This document shows, piece by piece, positions 1-7,546 of a stretch of DNA of 30,799 nucleotides. Positions within the stretch are counted from its first letter, which is position 1. Each line of letters opens with the position of its first letter. The notes under the pieces are model-generated. The model ran no database searches. It saw only the letters and a list, made by a program, of their open reading frames with translations, and was not told the DNA's origin. The DNA is from CAZUFB01 sp048173955. GTDB lineage: Bacteria; Actinomycetota; Coriobacteriia; Coriobacteriales; UMGS124. Both the position numbers and the translations under genes were made by a program. The stretch lies in contig DBEYOB010000073.1 of the NCBI GenBank assembly GCA_048173955.1, positions 1-30,799 of the forward strand, written 5' to 3'.

Positions 1-300
1 GCGGAGGCCGCCTCCGGGGCCGCCGCGCGCGGGAATGCGGGGGGATCCGCCTCCGCCCCGGCTTCCGCACCGGCCGACGCAGACCCCATCGGGGCCCGCG
101 CCGAGGAGCTCGCGGCCTCCCATCGCCTCACGGCGCGCGAGTCCGACGTGGCGCTTCTGCTCGCGCGCGGGCGGTCGGCCGCCTATATCGGCGACGAGCT
201 GGGCATATCGGCCAACACGGTGCGCGGCCACGTGAAGTCCGTCTACGCCAAGCTCGGCGTCCACTCCAAGCAGGAGCTCATCGACCTCTACACGGCATAG
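1..300 (+). CDS. LuxR-type response regulator, C-terminal HTH (5' truncated by window edge)
   Basis: The open frame runs in from the window edge and stops at 298-300. The last ~60 residues form a LuxR/GerE DNA-binding domain: LTARESDVALLLARG, then the recognition segment GISANTVRGHVKSVYAKLGV and the ending HSKQELIDLY. An Ala/Gly/Ser/Pro-rich linker precedes it. In Coriobacteriia, regulators of this kind often carry many membrane helices before the HTH and sit beside exported flavoproteins; the N-terminal part is outside the window, so that architecture is not seen here. The next gene, a Tat flavoprotein on the opposite strand, converges on it and is a possible target by context only. The DNA-binding call is firm; the signal sensed is unknown. 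Confidence 0.9.
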   Translation, partial: AEAASGAAARGNAGGSASAPASAPADADPIGARAEELAASHRLTARESDVALLLARGRSAAYIGDELGISANTVRGHVKSVYAKLGVHSKQELIDLYTA

Positions 301-330
301 GGTCTCTGCGCTGTTCACCGTACGCGCAAC

Positions 331-366
331 AAAAAGCACCGCCGCCCGGGGGTGTGGGCGGCGGTG
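331..366 (-). terminator. Intrinsic terminator of the flavoprotein gene at 488-1948
   Basis: A perfect 11-bp stem (337-347 with 356-366, CACCGCCGCCC / GGGCGGCGGTG) is followed, reading the minus strand, by GCTTTTTG. A second hairpin with one bulged base lies just before it for minus-strand transcription (376-387 with 398-410). The U-run is on the minus strand, so this mainly serves the flavoprotein; the hairpin may also end the + strand regulator transcript. Confidence 0.8.
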
Positions 367-487
367 TCTGGATGAGGGGAGCCGCCCGGGGGTGGTGGGG
401 CGGTCTCCCCGCCGAACCGGGGGACAGGATTCCCGGTTGGCTGTCTACTCTCATGCCGCGCTGCCGTGCGCGGCCCGTGCCTGCGGC

Positions 488-1948
488 TTACGCGAGGGCG
501 TAAGCGGCGGCGTTCTCACCGCTCATTTTACCCCACGTGATCGCGTTGGAGATCGTGAAGCCCATGAACGCGGAGTTGCAGCTGGTCTCGCCGGCGCAGT
601 ACATGCCGGGGATAGAGGTGCCGTCGGTGCGCAGGACCTCGGAGGAGGCGTTGCGCGCGATGCCGCCGTAGGTGATGATCGAGCACGGCGTCACGGCCAG
701 GGCGACGAACGGCGCGGTGAGCGGCACGGTGGGGACGCGGCCGAACTCGGCGTCGAAGCCCGCCTCGACGGCGGCGTTGTAGGCCTCGATCGTCGCGGCG
801 AGGCCGGCGGGGTCGACGCCCATGGCGGCGGCGAGGTCCTCGGGGGTCTCGGCCGTGACGTACTGCAGCTCCTCGCCGCGCTTGGTCTTGCCCTCGGTGG
901 CGTCAATGGTGGCCTGGTCGGAAATCATCCACACGTAGCCCAGGCCGTCCTTGTGCATCTGGTCGAAGACCGGGCGGTTGAGGTCCTGGCTCATGTAGCC
1001 CGCGGCGGCCTCGTTGGTGAAGCGGGTTCCCGCGGCGCCGACCATGATCATGTTGGCGAGCGAGGTGAAGCCGTTCACGTTGGCGGCGGCCGAGGTGGGC
1101 GTGTACTCGGTCATGATCTCGTAGTCCTTGAGCACGCACATCATCGAGTCGGTGTGGCTCGTGCAGGCGCCCACGTTGGCGGCCATGATGATGCCGTCGC
1201 CCGTGGCCATCGGATGGCCGATGCCCATGGTGCCGGCGACCTCGGGGGTGAAGCGGGCCGCGAGCTCGGGGTTGCAGGAGTAGCCGCCGGTGGCGATGAC
1301 GAGGGCCTTGCAGCCGTAGGTGGTCCCGTCGGCGGTCTTGACGGCCGTGGGCGCGCCGTCGGTCATGACGATCTCGGTGGCCTGGGCATCGCAGACGACC
1401 TCGACGCCCGAGTCGAGCGCGCAGGCGGCGAGCGTGTCGGTGAGCGCGAGGCCCATGCCGTCGACGACGTGCATCATCTGCAGCGGGCCGTAGCCGACCT
1501 TGACCTCCTCCTGGAACACGACGCCGCAGCGGTCGTGGAGCCAGTCGATCGAGGGGCCCGACTGCTCGACGGTGATGCCCATGAGCTCGGGGTCGAGGCG
1601 CCAGCTGGCGTTGTTGCCGAGGTTGTCGAGCATCTCCTCGTAGGTGAGCTCGATGCCCTGCTCCTTCTGCAGCCAGCTGTCGTAGCCGCCGATGAGGCCC
1701 TGCGAGGTCGAGGTGGTGCCGCCGGTGACAGAGTTCTTCTCGAGCACGAGGACGGTGGCGCCTGCGTCGACCGCGGCGATGGCGGCGGACAGGCCGGCTC
1801 CGCCGCCGCCGATGACGATGACGTCGTAGTCGCCGGCGGGAGCCTCGGCGGCCTCTTCGGCGAGCGCGGTCGCGGTCAGGCCGGCAGCGGCGACGGCGGC
1901 GCCGAGCGTGCCGCCCTTGATGAACGTCCTGCGGGTGAGCTGTGCCAT
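488..1948 (-). CDS. Tat-exported FAD-dependent reductase (fumarate/urocanate-reductase-like flavoprotein)
   Basis: This is a 486-residue protein. ATG at 1946-1948 was chosen because AAGGAGGC lies just upstream; the frame stays open 22 codons further without support. The N-terminus has a Tat signal (LTRRTFIKGG, then an Ala-rich hydrophobic stretch ending near ALAEE). A Rossmann FAD site follows (YDVIVIGGGGAGLS, residues 41-54) with a downstream LEK and TGGTT. The C-terminus has the family's second FAD segment, GMYCAGETSCNSAFMGF and ISNAITWG. Family members reduce C=C bonds of organic acceptors such as fumarate or urocanate outside the membrane; the substrate here cannot be read from sequence. 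No heme motif (CxxCH) and no FMN-binding domain are fused, so electrons must come from a separate partner. It converges with a LuxR regulator gene. Confidence 0.88.
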   Translation of the reverse strand: MAQLTRRTFIKGGTLGAAVAAAGLTATALAEEAAEAPAGDYDVIVIGGGGAGLSAAIAAVDAGATVLVLEKNSVTGGTTSTSQGLIGGYDSWLQKEQGIELTYEEMLDNLGNNASWRLDPELMGITVEQSGPSIDWLHDRCGVVFQEEVKVGYGPLQMMHVVDGMGLALTDTLAACALDSGVEVVCDAQATEIVMTDGAPTAVKTADGTTYGCKALVIATGGYSCNPELAARFTPEVAGTMGIGHPMATGDGIIMAANVGACTSHTDSMMCVLKDYEIMTEYTPTSAAANVNGFTSLANMIMVGAAGTRFTNEAAAGYMSQDLNRPVFDQMHKDGLGYVWMISDQATIDATEGKTKRGEELQYVTAETPEDLAAAMGVDPAGLAATIEAYNAAVEAGFDAEFGRVPTVPLTAPFVALAVTPCSIITYGGIARNASSEVLRTDGTSIPGMYCAGETSCNSAFMGFTISNAITWGKMSGENAAAYALA

Positions 1949-2135
1949 AAAAGCCTCCTTGTGGGGTGGATGGACAGGGGCGCCGCGCGTATCGGCGCTC
2001 GACACCCCCAGCATGGCCCGGGGCGGCGTTTCGGGGAACCCCCGTTTTGAGGGGGTCGGCGGCGGGGCTGCGCTCGCCGGTCCGGGGCCCTCCCTCAGTT
2101 TGCTGGTGGGTCGGTGCCCTGCGCGCCGAAACGCG

Positions 2136-2170
2136 CGGTCCCCGGACCCTACGGGGGGATCCGGGGACCG
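2136..2170 (-). terminator. GC-rich hairpin after the DUF1700-like gene
   Basis: A perfect 11-bp inverted repeat (2136-2146 CGGTCCCCGGA with 2160-2170 TCCGGGGACCG) lies about 70 bp after the stop of the 2239-3954 gene. The minus-strand tail (GCGCGTTTCGG) is only weakly U-rich. It lies between that gene and the start of the flavoprotein gene at 1948, so it probably separates the two transcripts. Confidence 0.55.
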
Positions 2171-2238
2171 TGTCGCGGGCGTTTTCGTACCGGGTCTGCG
2201 GGGGAGGGCGACGCCCGGGTCGGACCTCGGGGAGCGCG

Positions 2239-3954
2239 CTACTCTGCCTGAGCCGCCTGCGAATCCGCGCTTCGGGCGGGCCCGGTGTCCAGGGAGTCGG
2301 CGCCGTCGTCCGCGGGGGTTGCATCTTCTAGCGGGCCCTCCTCGACGATCTGGGTCGTCTCGCCCGTCTCGACGTTCCCGGCGGACAGGCCGTCGACGAT
2401 GACCTGCCTACCGCCGAGCTCGGCCGTCCCTTCGACCTCGGTGCGGTAGACCTCCGCCCGGCCGCGCCCGGTCTGGGCGTTGACGTCCAGCTCGTCGGCC
2501 TCCACGTCGTACAGTCCGACATGGGGCGCTTCGACCGAGACGGTGTCGGCGATGACGCCGTCGAGGGTCGCGCTGCCGCTCGCCGCGATGTCGATGTCGC
2601 CGGCGATGCGCAGCGGGTCTCCGGCGGACGAGTAGACCGCGGGGGCGCTTGCACGAACGATGTGGTGGTCGATGGTGACGTCGAGGTAGTCGCCCTCCGA
2701 GTCGCACACGATGTCGCCCTGCCAGTCCTGCGGGACGAGGACGACGACCTGCCCGCCGCTGCCGTAGCGGTACGCCGTGTTGAACGAGGTGAAGGGGTTC
2801 TGGATCGACCAGATGCGATACTCGACGGGATGGAGCGACACGGTCGACCCGCTGAGCGACCCCTGCACGCCGACGACGTCGCCCCAGTACAGCGTACCGG
2901 TCATGTCGTTGGACCACCCCACGACGTGGATTTGGTCGTCGGGCGAGACGCCGACGGAGACGCCGCCCACGTACCGGAGGCTTTCGGCCGGAACGGTGAG
3001 GTCGATGGTGTCGACCTCGTCGGCGTCGACGTCGAGCAGGGGCACCCGCTCGCTGACGCCGGCCTCCTCGAGCAGGCGCTCGGGGCCGCCCACCGCCGCG
3101 AGGACGCCGAAGCCGCAGAGCAGCGCCGCCAGCCCGAGGACCGCCGAGCCGATGGCGAGCATGCCCCAGAGCGGCATGCTCCGACGCCGGCGGGCGGTCT
3201 GCTCGCCCGCACCCGCCATGGGCGGCATCGGCATCGAGGGGTAGTCGCGTTTGGGCTGGGCGGTGGCGGCCGTCGATGCGCCGACCCGGCCCGACGCCCC
3301 CTCCCGCTTTCTGGCTGCGCGACGCTGCAGCGCACGGACGGGCCACACGACGAGCATCACGAGCAGCTTGCCGAAGAAGTACGACCCGATGGCGAGCAGC
3401 ACGGCGAGCGCGGCCAGGCCCACGACGAGCGCGACGGTTGCCGTCATGACGGCGGCGCTGCCCACGGGGGCGACGAAGCAGGTGATGGCGACCAGGACGC
3501 ACGCAGCGGCGCATACGAGCGCGCCGAGCACGACCGCCACGTCGGCCACCCATAGCGACAGGTAGGCGCAGACGACCGCGCCCGCAAGCCCGAGGGCGAC
3601 CGGGATGAGCACGATGGCCGTGACGACCGCCATAAAGCCGAGGATGGCGATCCCGATGCCGCGCAGGACGGGGTGTCTGTGGGCGTGCTTGGCCGACGAG
3701 GGTTCGCCCGCACCCTCGGCGCCCGCCACGCCCGACGCCGTGGACTGCGCCTGCGACTCAGCGCGCAGAGCCAGGATGTTGGCCGCGATGTCCTCGGGCT
3801 TCTCGAGCGAGGCCACCGCCTCCTCCTCAGCCATACCGTCGTCGATGCGGTCCTCGATCTGTTCGCGGTAGAACTCGACCATGTTCGCGCGCTCGCCGTC
3901 CTCCAGGCTGGCGAGGCAGCGCTCGAGCCGGTCGAGGAACTCACGCTTGGTCAT
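2239..3954 (-). CDS. Membrane protein: HAAS/DUF1700-like N-terminus, about four TM segments, DUF4097-like surface domain
   Basis: The protein has 571 residues. ATG 3952-3954 has GAGGAGG upstream. Residues 1-65 (TKREFLDRLERCL, EFYREQIEDRIDDGMAEEEA, LEKPEDIAANIL) match the HAAS/DUF1700 helical domain usually encoded next to PadR regulators. Hydrophobic segments lie at about 98-134, 137-162, 168-205 and 262-288. A basic, Ala-rich loop (205-260) is cytoplasmic by charge. From about residue 305 to the end is a beta-rich, Asp/Ser/Gly-rich extracytoplasmic region resembling DUF4097 adhesin-like beta-helix domains. The start overlaps the end of padR (3941-4264) by 14 bp, so the two are translationally coupled and cotranscribed. 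PadR-DUF1700-DUF4097 modules are common in Gram-positives and are thought to act in envelope stress; the exact role is unknown. Confidence 0.8.
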   Translation of the reverse strand: MTKREFLDRLERCLASLEDGERANMVEFYREQIEDRIDDGMAEEEAVASLEKPEDIAANILALRAESQAQSTASGVAGAEGAGEPSSAKHAHRHPVLRGIGIAILGFMAVVTAIVLIPVALGLAGAVVCAYLSLWVADVAVVLGALVCAAACVLVAITCFVAPVGSAAVMTATVALVVGLAALAVLLAIGSYFFGKLLVMLVVWPVRALQRRAARKREGASGRVGASTAATAQPKRDYPSMPMPPMAGAGEQTARRRRSMPLWGMLAIGSAVLGLAALLCGFGVLAAVGGPERLLEEAGVSERVPLLDVDADEVDTIDLTVPAESLRYVGGVSVGVSPDDQIHVVGWSNDMTGTLYWGDVVGVQGSLSGSTVSLHPVEYRIWSIQNPFTSFNTAYRYGSGGQVVVLVPQDWQGDIVCDSEGDYLDVTIDHHIVRASAPAVYSSAGDPLRIAGDIDIAASGSATLDGVIADTVSVEAPHVGLYDVEADELDVNAQTGRGRAEVYRTEVEGTAELGGRQVIVDGLSAGNVETGETTQIVEEGPLEDATPADDGADSLDTGPARSADSQAAQAE

Positions 3955-4264
3955 GGTGCCGTGCCTCCTCGATGTAGTCATGGATGCGGACCATCTCGCT
4001 CCAGCTGTCGCTGAAGTCGTCGATGCGCCGTGCGCCCTCGTCGGTTATGCGGTAGTACTTGCGCAGCCGGCCGTTGTGCTCGATGGAATAGGTTTTGAGC
4101 GCGCCGGCGGCCTCGAGCCGCTTCAGGATGGGGTAGAGCGTCGATTCCGAGATGTCGACGCAGGTCGATACGTCTTTAACGATTTGATAGCCGTAGGAAT
4201 CCTGCTTGCTGATGGCTGCCAGCACGCATGCGTCGAGCACGCCTTTCTTGAGCTGTGCATCCAC
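3941..4264 (-). CDS. PadR-family transcriptional regulator
   Basis: This 107-residue protein starts at GTG (4262-4264), preceded by AAGGAGG at 7-8 bp; no ATG in this frame fits better. It has the typical short PadR layout: an N-terminal winged helix (LKKGVLDACVLAAIS, YGYQIVKDVS, ISESTLYPILKRLEAAGAL, then the wing with RLRKYYRITDEG) and a C-terminal dimerisation helix (FSDSWSEMVRIHDYIEEA). It is the first gene of a two-gene operon with the membrane protein at 2239-3954 (14-bp overlap). Palindromes in its promoter at 4377-4418 suggest autoregulation, as is usual for the family. The ligand is unknown. Confidence 0.92.
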   Translation of the reverse strand: MDAQLKKGVLDACVLAAISKQDSYGYQIVKDVSTCVDISESTLYPILKRLEAAGALKTYSIEHNGRLRKYYRITDEGARRIDDFSDSWSEMVRIHDYIEEARHHDQA

Positions 4265-4376
4265 GGCCTCTCCTCCTTTCGGTCGGTCGCTTGCCGGAAG
4301 GGCGTTCGCGGGACGCGCCTCCGGCCGTGCGGGTCGTTCGGTCTGGGCGCGCGGGGCGCCGCACATGCAATGCACG

Positions 4377-4433
4377 ATACTATGCCACACATAGTATGTA
4401 ACGCATAGTATGCTATGCGAGGTATTATTGCAA
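4377..4433 (-). promoter_or_regulatory. padR operon promoter with overlapping palindromic operators
   Basis: On the minus strand a -35 TTGCAA (4428-4433) and a -10 TACTAT (4405-4410) are separated by exactly 17 bp. The -10 lies inside the inverted repeat GCATAG-TATG-CTATGC (4403-4418). A second inverted repeat, ATACTATG-ccaca-CATAGTAT (4377-4384 with 4390-4397), follows near the expected transcription start. Paired ATACTATG-like sites fit PadR dimer operators, giving repression by blocking the -10. About 130 nt of leader would precede the GTG. Confidence 0.65.
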
Positions 4434-4578
4434 GGGGTTTTGGAAGGAAAGAAGGGGAGCGGGACAACATTTTGCGCAGGACGGCTGCCGTCGCGCGGCC
4501 GTTTTCGGGTCTTCGGCGGTTCTCCGGCGGTCTTTGACGGCGTCCGACGGCCTCCGACGGACGGGAGCCACCCGTTTC

Positions 4579-4607
4579 TTGCCCCGCCGGTCGTTTCGCG
4601 CTAGTCT
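4579..4607 (+). promoter_or_regulatory. Candidate promoter of the C69 dipeptidase gene
   Basis: TTGCCC (4579-4584) and TAGTCT (4602-4607) are separated by 17 bp on the + strand, about 80 bp before the ATG at 4688. The -10 is only a partial consensus match, so this is tentative. Confidence 0.4.
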
Positions 4608-4687
4608 GCCACGCAGCGCATCGTCCCCCGCGGTGCGGCCGATTCCGCCGCCGCGCCGGGGCCCGACTTGAAAGGAGACCGGCACCC

Positions 4688-6220
4688 ATGCCCTGCACAA
4701 CGATTCTCATCGGCAAGAACGCCAGCTACGACGGCTCGACCATCGTGGCGCGCAACGAGGACTCCGGCTCGGCGGGCTTCACCCCGAAGCGGTTCGCGGT
4801 GGTCGACCCGGCCGACCAGCCCCGCAGCTACCGCAGCGTGATCTCGCACGTCGAGGTCGAGCTGCCCGACGACCCCATGCGCTACACGAGCATGCCGAAC
4901 GCCCTGCCCGACGAGGGGATCTGGGGCGAGGCCGGCGTGAACGAGGCCAACGTTTCGATGAGCGCGACCGAGACCCTGACCACCAACGAGCGCGTGCTCG
5001 GGGCCGACCCGCTTGTGGTCCTCAAGCCCGCCAAGGGGACCGAAGGCGAGGCGGGCTACGAGCCCGAGGTGCCCGGCGGCATCGGCGAGGAGGACCTGCT
5101 GACGCTGGTCTTGCCCTACATCCGTTCGGCGCGCGAGGGCGTGGTCCGTCTCGGCGCGCTGCTCGAGCGCTACGGTACCTACGAGATGAACGGCATCGCC
5201 TTCTCCGACGTCGACGAGATCTGGTGGCTCGAGACCGTGGGCGGCCACCACTGGATCGCCAAGCGCGTGCCCGACGACGCCTATGTGACCATGCCCAACC
5301 AGCTCGGCATCGACAGCTTCGACCTCGACGACGCGTTCGGCTGGCAGCATGATCATATGTGCAGCGCCGACCTGCGCGAATGGATGACGGCCAACCATCT
5401 CGACCTGACGCTGCGCACGCCGGGTTCCCCGGCCGAGGCGTCCGCGACGTTCAACCCGCGCGAGGCGTTCGGCTCGCACTCCGATTCCGACCACGTGTAC
5501 AACACGCCGCGCGCCTGGGCCATGCAGCGCCACCTCAATCCGCACGCGCTGCGCTGGGACGGCCCCGACGCCGACCTGACCCCCGAGTCCGATGACATCC
5601 CCTGGTCGCGCGTCCCGGAGCGCAGGCTCACCATCGAGGACGTGAAGTATGTGCTCAGCCTGCATTTCCAGGGCACGCCGTACGACCCCTACGCGCACTA
5701 CGGCGACGCGAGCCAGCGCGGCAAGTACCGCCCCATCGGCATCAACCGCAACGGCCAGCTGGTCGCGGTGCAGCTGCGCCCCTACGCTCCCGAGGCGACG
5801 CGTGCGGTGCAGTGGGTCGCGTTCGGCAGCAACGTGTTCAACGCGTTCGTGCCGTTCTTCTCCAACGTGGCGAAGGCTCCCGAATACCTTTCCAACACGA
5901 CGGGCCGCGTGACGACCGAGAGCTTCTACTGGGCGAACCGCATCATCGCCGCCCTGTCCGACGCCCAGTTCAGCCTGTGCGCCAGCCACATCGAGCGCTA
6001 TCAGCAGCGCGTGGGCGCCGAGGGGCACCGCCTGGTCGCCGCGGCCGACGCGCGCGTCGCCGCGGACGGCCTGTCGTACGAGGCGGCGACGCCGGTGCTT
6101 ACCGAGGCCAACGACAGCATCGCCGCGATGCTGAAGACCGAGACCGACGACGTGCTCGGCAAGGTCCTGTTCGAGACAAGCATGCAGATGAAGAACCGCT
6201 ACGCGCGCTCCGACAGCTAA
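4688..6220 (+). CDS. C69-family dipeptidase (PepD-like, Ntn-hydrolase)
   Basis: The protein has 510 residues, close to the usual 470-510 of the family. ATG 4688 follows AAAGGAGACC. The N-terminus, MPCTTILIGKNASYDGST then ARNEDSG and FTPKRF, is the signature of peptidase family C69: Cys3 becomes the N-terminal nucleophile after removal of the leading residues. The conserved block ANVSMSATET and the EIWWLETVGGHHW segment are also present. Members hydrolyse dipeptides with broad specificity, feeding amino-acid catabolism. No signal peptide precedes Cys3, which indicates a cytoplasmic enzyme. It is a single-gene unit: the neighbour upstream is divergent and the one downstream is convergent, with a shared hairpin at 6242-6280. 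Nothing looks truncated. Confidence 0.93.
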   Translation: MPCTTILIGKNASYDGSTIVARNEDSGSAGFTPKRFAVVDPADQPRSYRSVISHVEVELPDDPMRYTSMPNALPDEGIWGEAGVNEANVSMSATETLTTNERVLGADPLVVLKPAKGTEGEAGYEPEVPGGIGEEDLLTLVLPYIRSAREGVVRLGALLERYGTYEMNGIAFSDVDEIWWLETVGGHHWIAKRVPDDAYVTMPNQLGIDSFDLDDAFGWQHDHMCSADLREWMTANHLDLTLRTPGSPAEASATFNPREAFGSHSDSDHVYNTPRAWAMQRHLNPHALRWDGPDADLTPESDDIPWSRVPERRLTIEDVKYVLSLHFQGTPYDPYAHYGDASQRGKYRPIGINRNGQLVAVQLRPYAPEATRAVQWVAFGSNVFNAFVPFFSNVAKAPEYLSNTTGRVTTESFYWANRIIAALSDAQFSLCASHIERYQQRVGAEGHRLVAAADARVAADGLSYEAATPVLTEANDSIAAMLKTETDDVLGKVLFETSMQMKNRYARSDS

Positions 6221-6241
6221 GGCGGTCGGTCGAGGCAAACC

Positions 6242-6280
6242 ACGTGCGCCCGACCCCGCGAGGCGGAGTCGGGCGCACGT
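6242..6280. terminator. Bidirectional terminator hairpin between convergent genes
   Basis: A perfect 13-bp stem (6242-6254 ACGTGCGCCCGAC with 6268-6280 GTCGGGCGCACGT), with a further CCGC/GCGG pairing inside the loop, lies 21 bp after the dipeptidase stop. The YhbY gene ends at 6367 on the other strand. Short T-tracts flank both sides (TTTGAG on +, GGTTTG on -). Confidence 0.65.
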
Positions 6281-6366
6281 TTGAGTCGAGAATCGATTCG
6301 CCCGCCATGCAACGGCCTGCCGAACGGCGGGGTGCCTGTGTGGCGGGAAGAACGGGAATGGTGGGG

Positions 6367-6909
6367 CTACCTGCCGGTCCGGTGCCCGCCGCGCGACGAG
6401 GTTCCGCGCGAGGAAGAGCCTCCGCGGGGCGCCGAGTAGCCGCGCGATGACGAATTCCCGCGTGCCTCCCCGCGCGGGGAGGAGGCGGAGCCGGTCTTGC
6501 CGGCCCGCGAGGCGGGGCGGCCGCCCGAACCCTTGCCGGGGCGGAACGTGCGCCGCTTTGCGGGTGCGGCCGGCTTCTTGGGCTCGGGGCGCTTGATGAT
6601 AGCGGGGCCTTCGTCGGGGTTGACGCGGTCGATGTCGTCGCGGCTCGACCTGCGGTAGATGGTGAAGCGGCGTCCGATGACCTGGACGCATTCGGCCCCG
6701 GTCTGGCGCACGAGCTCGTCGGCGGCCTCGCGGGCGGTCAGATCGCTCGTCTCGAGCACGGTGCACTTGATGAGCTCGTGGTCTTCGAGCAGGATGTCGG
6801 CCTGGGCGACGATGCCGTCGCTCACGTCCTCTTTGCCGATGATGAGAACGGGGTCGAGCGTGTTCGCGATCCCGCGGAGCTTCTTGCGTTGCTTGCTGGT
6901 AAGAGCCAT
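6367..6909 (-). CDS. yhbY: YhbY/CRM-domain RNA-binding protein with a basic RGG/RS-rich tail
   Basis: The protein has 180 residues; ATG 6907-6909 has GAGGG upstream. Residues 1-97 are a CRS1/YhbY (CRM) domain: MALTSKQRKKLRGIANTLDP, then LIIGKED, the helix GIVAQADILLEDHELIKCTV, and ending at RFTIYRR. YhbY proteins are associated with the large ribosomal subunit precursor. The usual GKxG of the RNA-binding loop is GKED here, so the second glycine is missing. The remaining ~80 residues are disordered and strongly basic with repeated SRG/RGG (SSSRGYSAPRGGSSSRGTSS). Bacterial YhbY is usually about 97 residues, so the tail nearly doubles it; similar tails occur on actinobacterial RNA helicases and would add nonspecific RNA binding. 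It appears monocistronic. Confidence 0.9.
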   Translation of the reverse strand: MALTSKQRKKLRGIANTLDPVLIIGKEDVSDGIVAQADILLEDHELIKCTVLETSDLTAREAADELVRQTGAECVQVIGRRFTIYRRSSRDDIDRVNPDEGPAIIKRPEPKKPAAPAKRRTFRPGKGSGGRPASRAGKTGSASSPRGEARGNSSSRGYSAPRGGSSSRGTSSRGGHRTGR

Positions 6910-7482
6910 TGGTCCCTCATGTGCTTTCTCGTAGAGGCAAAAATGCAGGTTCGTACGATACCGCATGCGTGTGGAAGGCTCGTGGCCGGTATCCTGGCCC
7001 GCACACAAACCGCTTGTTTTCGCAGTGGGGAGGGTTCGGGGTGGCGCGGGGACGCCCTTTCCCGGATTTCGGGGAGCACTTGATAAAAAATGCCCTTACT
7101 GCGCAAGCGCGCCGTCGTTTTGGCCTCGCGTATCGCGCGGCTTTGGCGCAAATAGGCGGGTGAGATCTGTGCGTGTCGAAAAACCTGCAGGTAGAAGTAT
7201 TAATAAAAATTCGAATGACAAGCGTTGACGTATTATCAAACTGCTTAACTTACTCAGCAAGGCTACTTTTTCGCAAGCCAGGGTCGAAATTCTGGCAGGC
7301 AGGGTGCCCGCAAAAGAACCGAACGACAAATTATGCAAATTTATGAATATAAATAGAAGTATATTCTAAATAGACACTTGAGGTCTCCTGCGTGCGCTCG
7401 ATAGCTCACGCTATGCGGCGTGCGCCATGCTCCCGCATGCCACGTATGCAGCGCGCAGCATGCTCCAGCACGCGGCATGCTA
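6910..7482. other. Long intergenic region with an AT-rich island
   Basis: No convincing gene is visible in this ~570-bp gap between two minus-strand genes. About 7180-7380 is strikingly AT-rich for this genome (TTAATAAAAATTCG, AAATTTATGAATATAAATAG, TATATTCTAAATAG) and should contain the yhbY promoter and perhaps others. For example, TTGTCA occurs on the minus strand near 7220, and TTGACG followed by TATTAT on the + strand near 7225-7236. I could not settle on one promoter. About 7390-7480 carries many GCATGC/ATGC-type words (GCCATGC, CGCATGCC, CAGCATGC, GGCATGC), which look like low-complexity, hairpin-forming DNA. Confidence 0.5.
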
Positions 7483-7512
7483 GGGGGGCGCCGCGTGACC
7501 GCGGCGCCCCCC
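7483..7512 (-). terminator. Strong GC hairpin after the CHAP-hydrolase gene
   Basis: A perfect 13-bp stem (7483-7495 GGGGGGCGCCGCG with 7500-7512) with the tetraloop TGAC lies 35 bp past the stop of the 7547-8710 gene. The minus-strand tail (TAGCATGCC) lacks a U-run, so termination may need a factor, or the hairpin may protect the mRNA end. Confidence 0.55.
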
Positions 7513-7546
7513 CTGACGTGTGTGCTCGGTTTTTGCCGGTGGCGCG

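Noticed and set aside
392..2050. 552-codon + strand open frame
   Set aside because: It is antisense to the Tat flavoprotein; its Gly/His/Val/Asp-rich composition is the usual mirror of a high-GC gene and has no domain.
7390..7480. GCATGC-rich segment as a specific repeat array or attachment site
   Set aside because: The words are irregularly spaced and imperfect; no unit length or flanking duplication could be defined.
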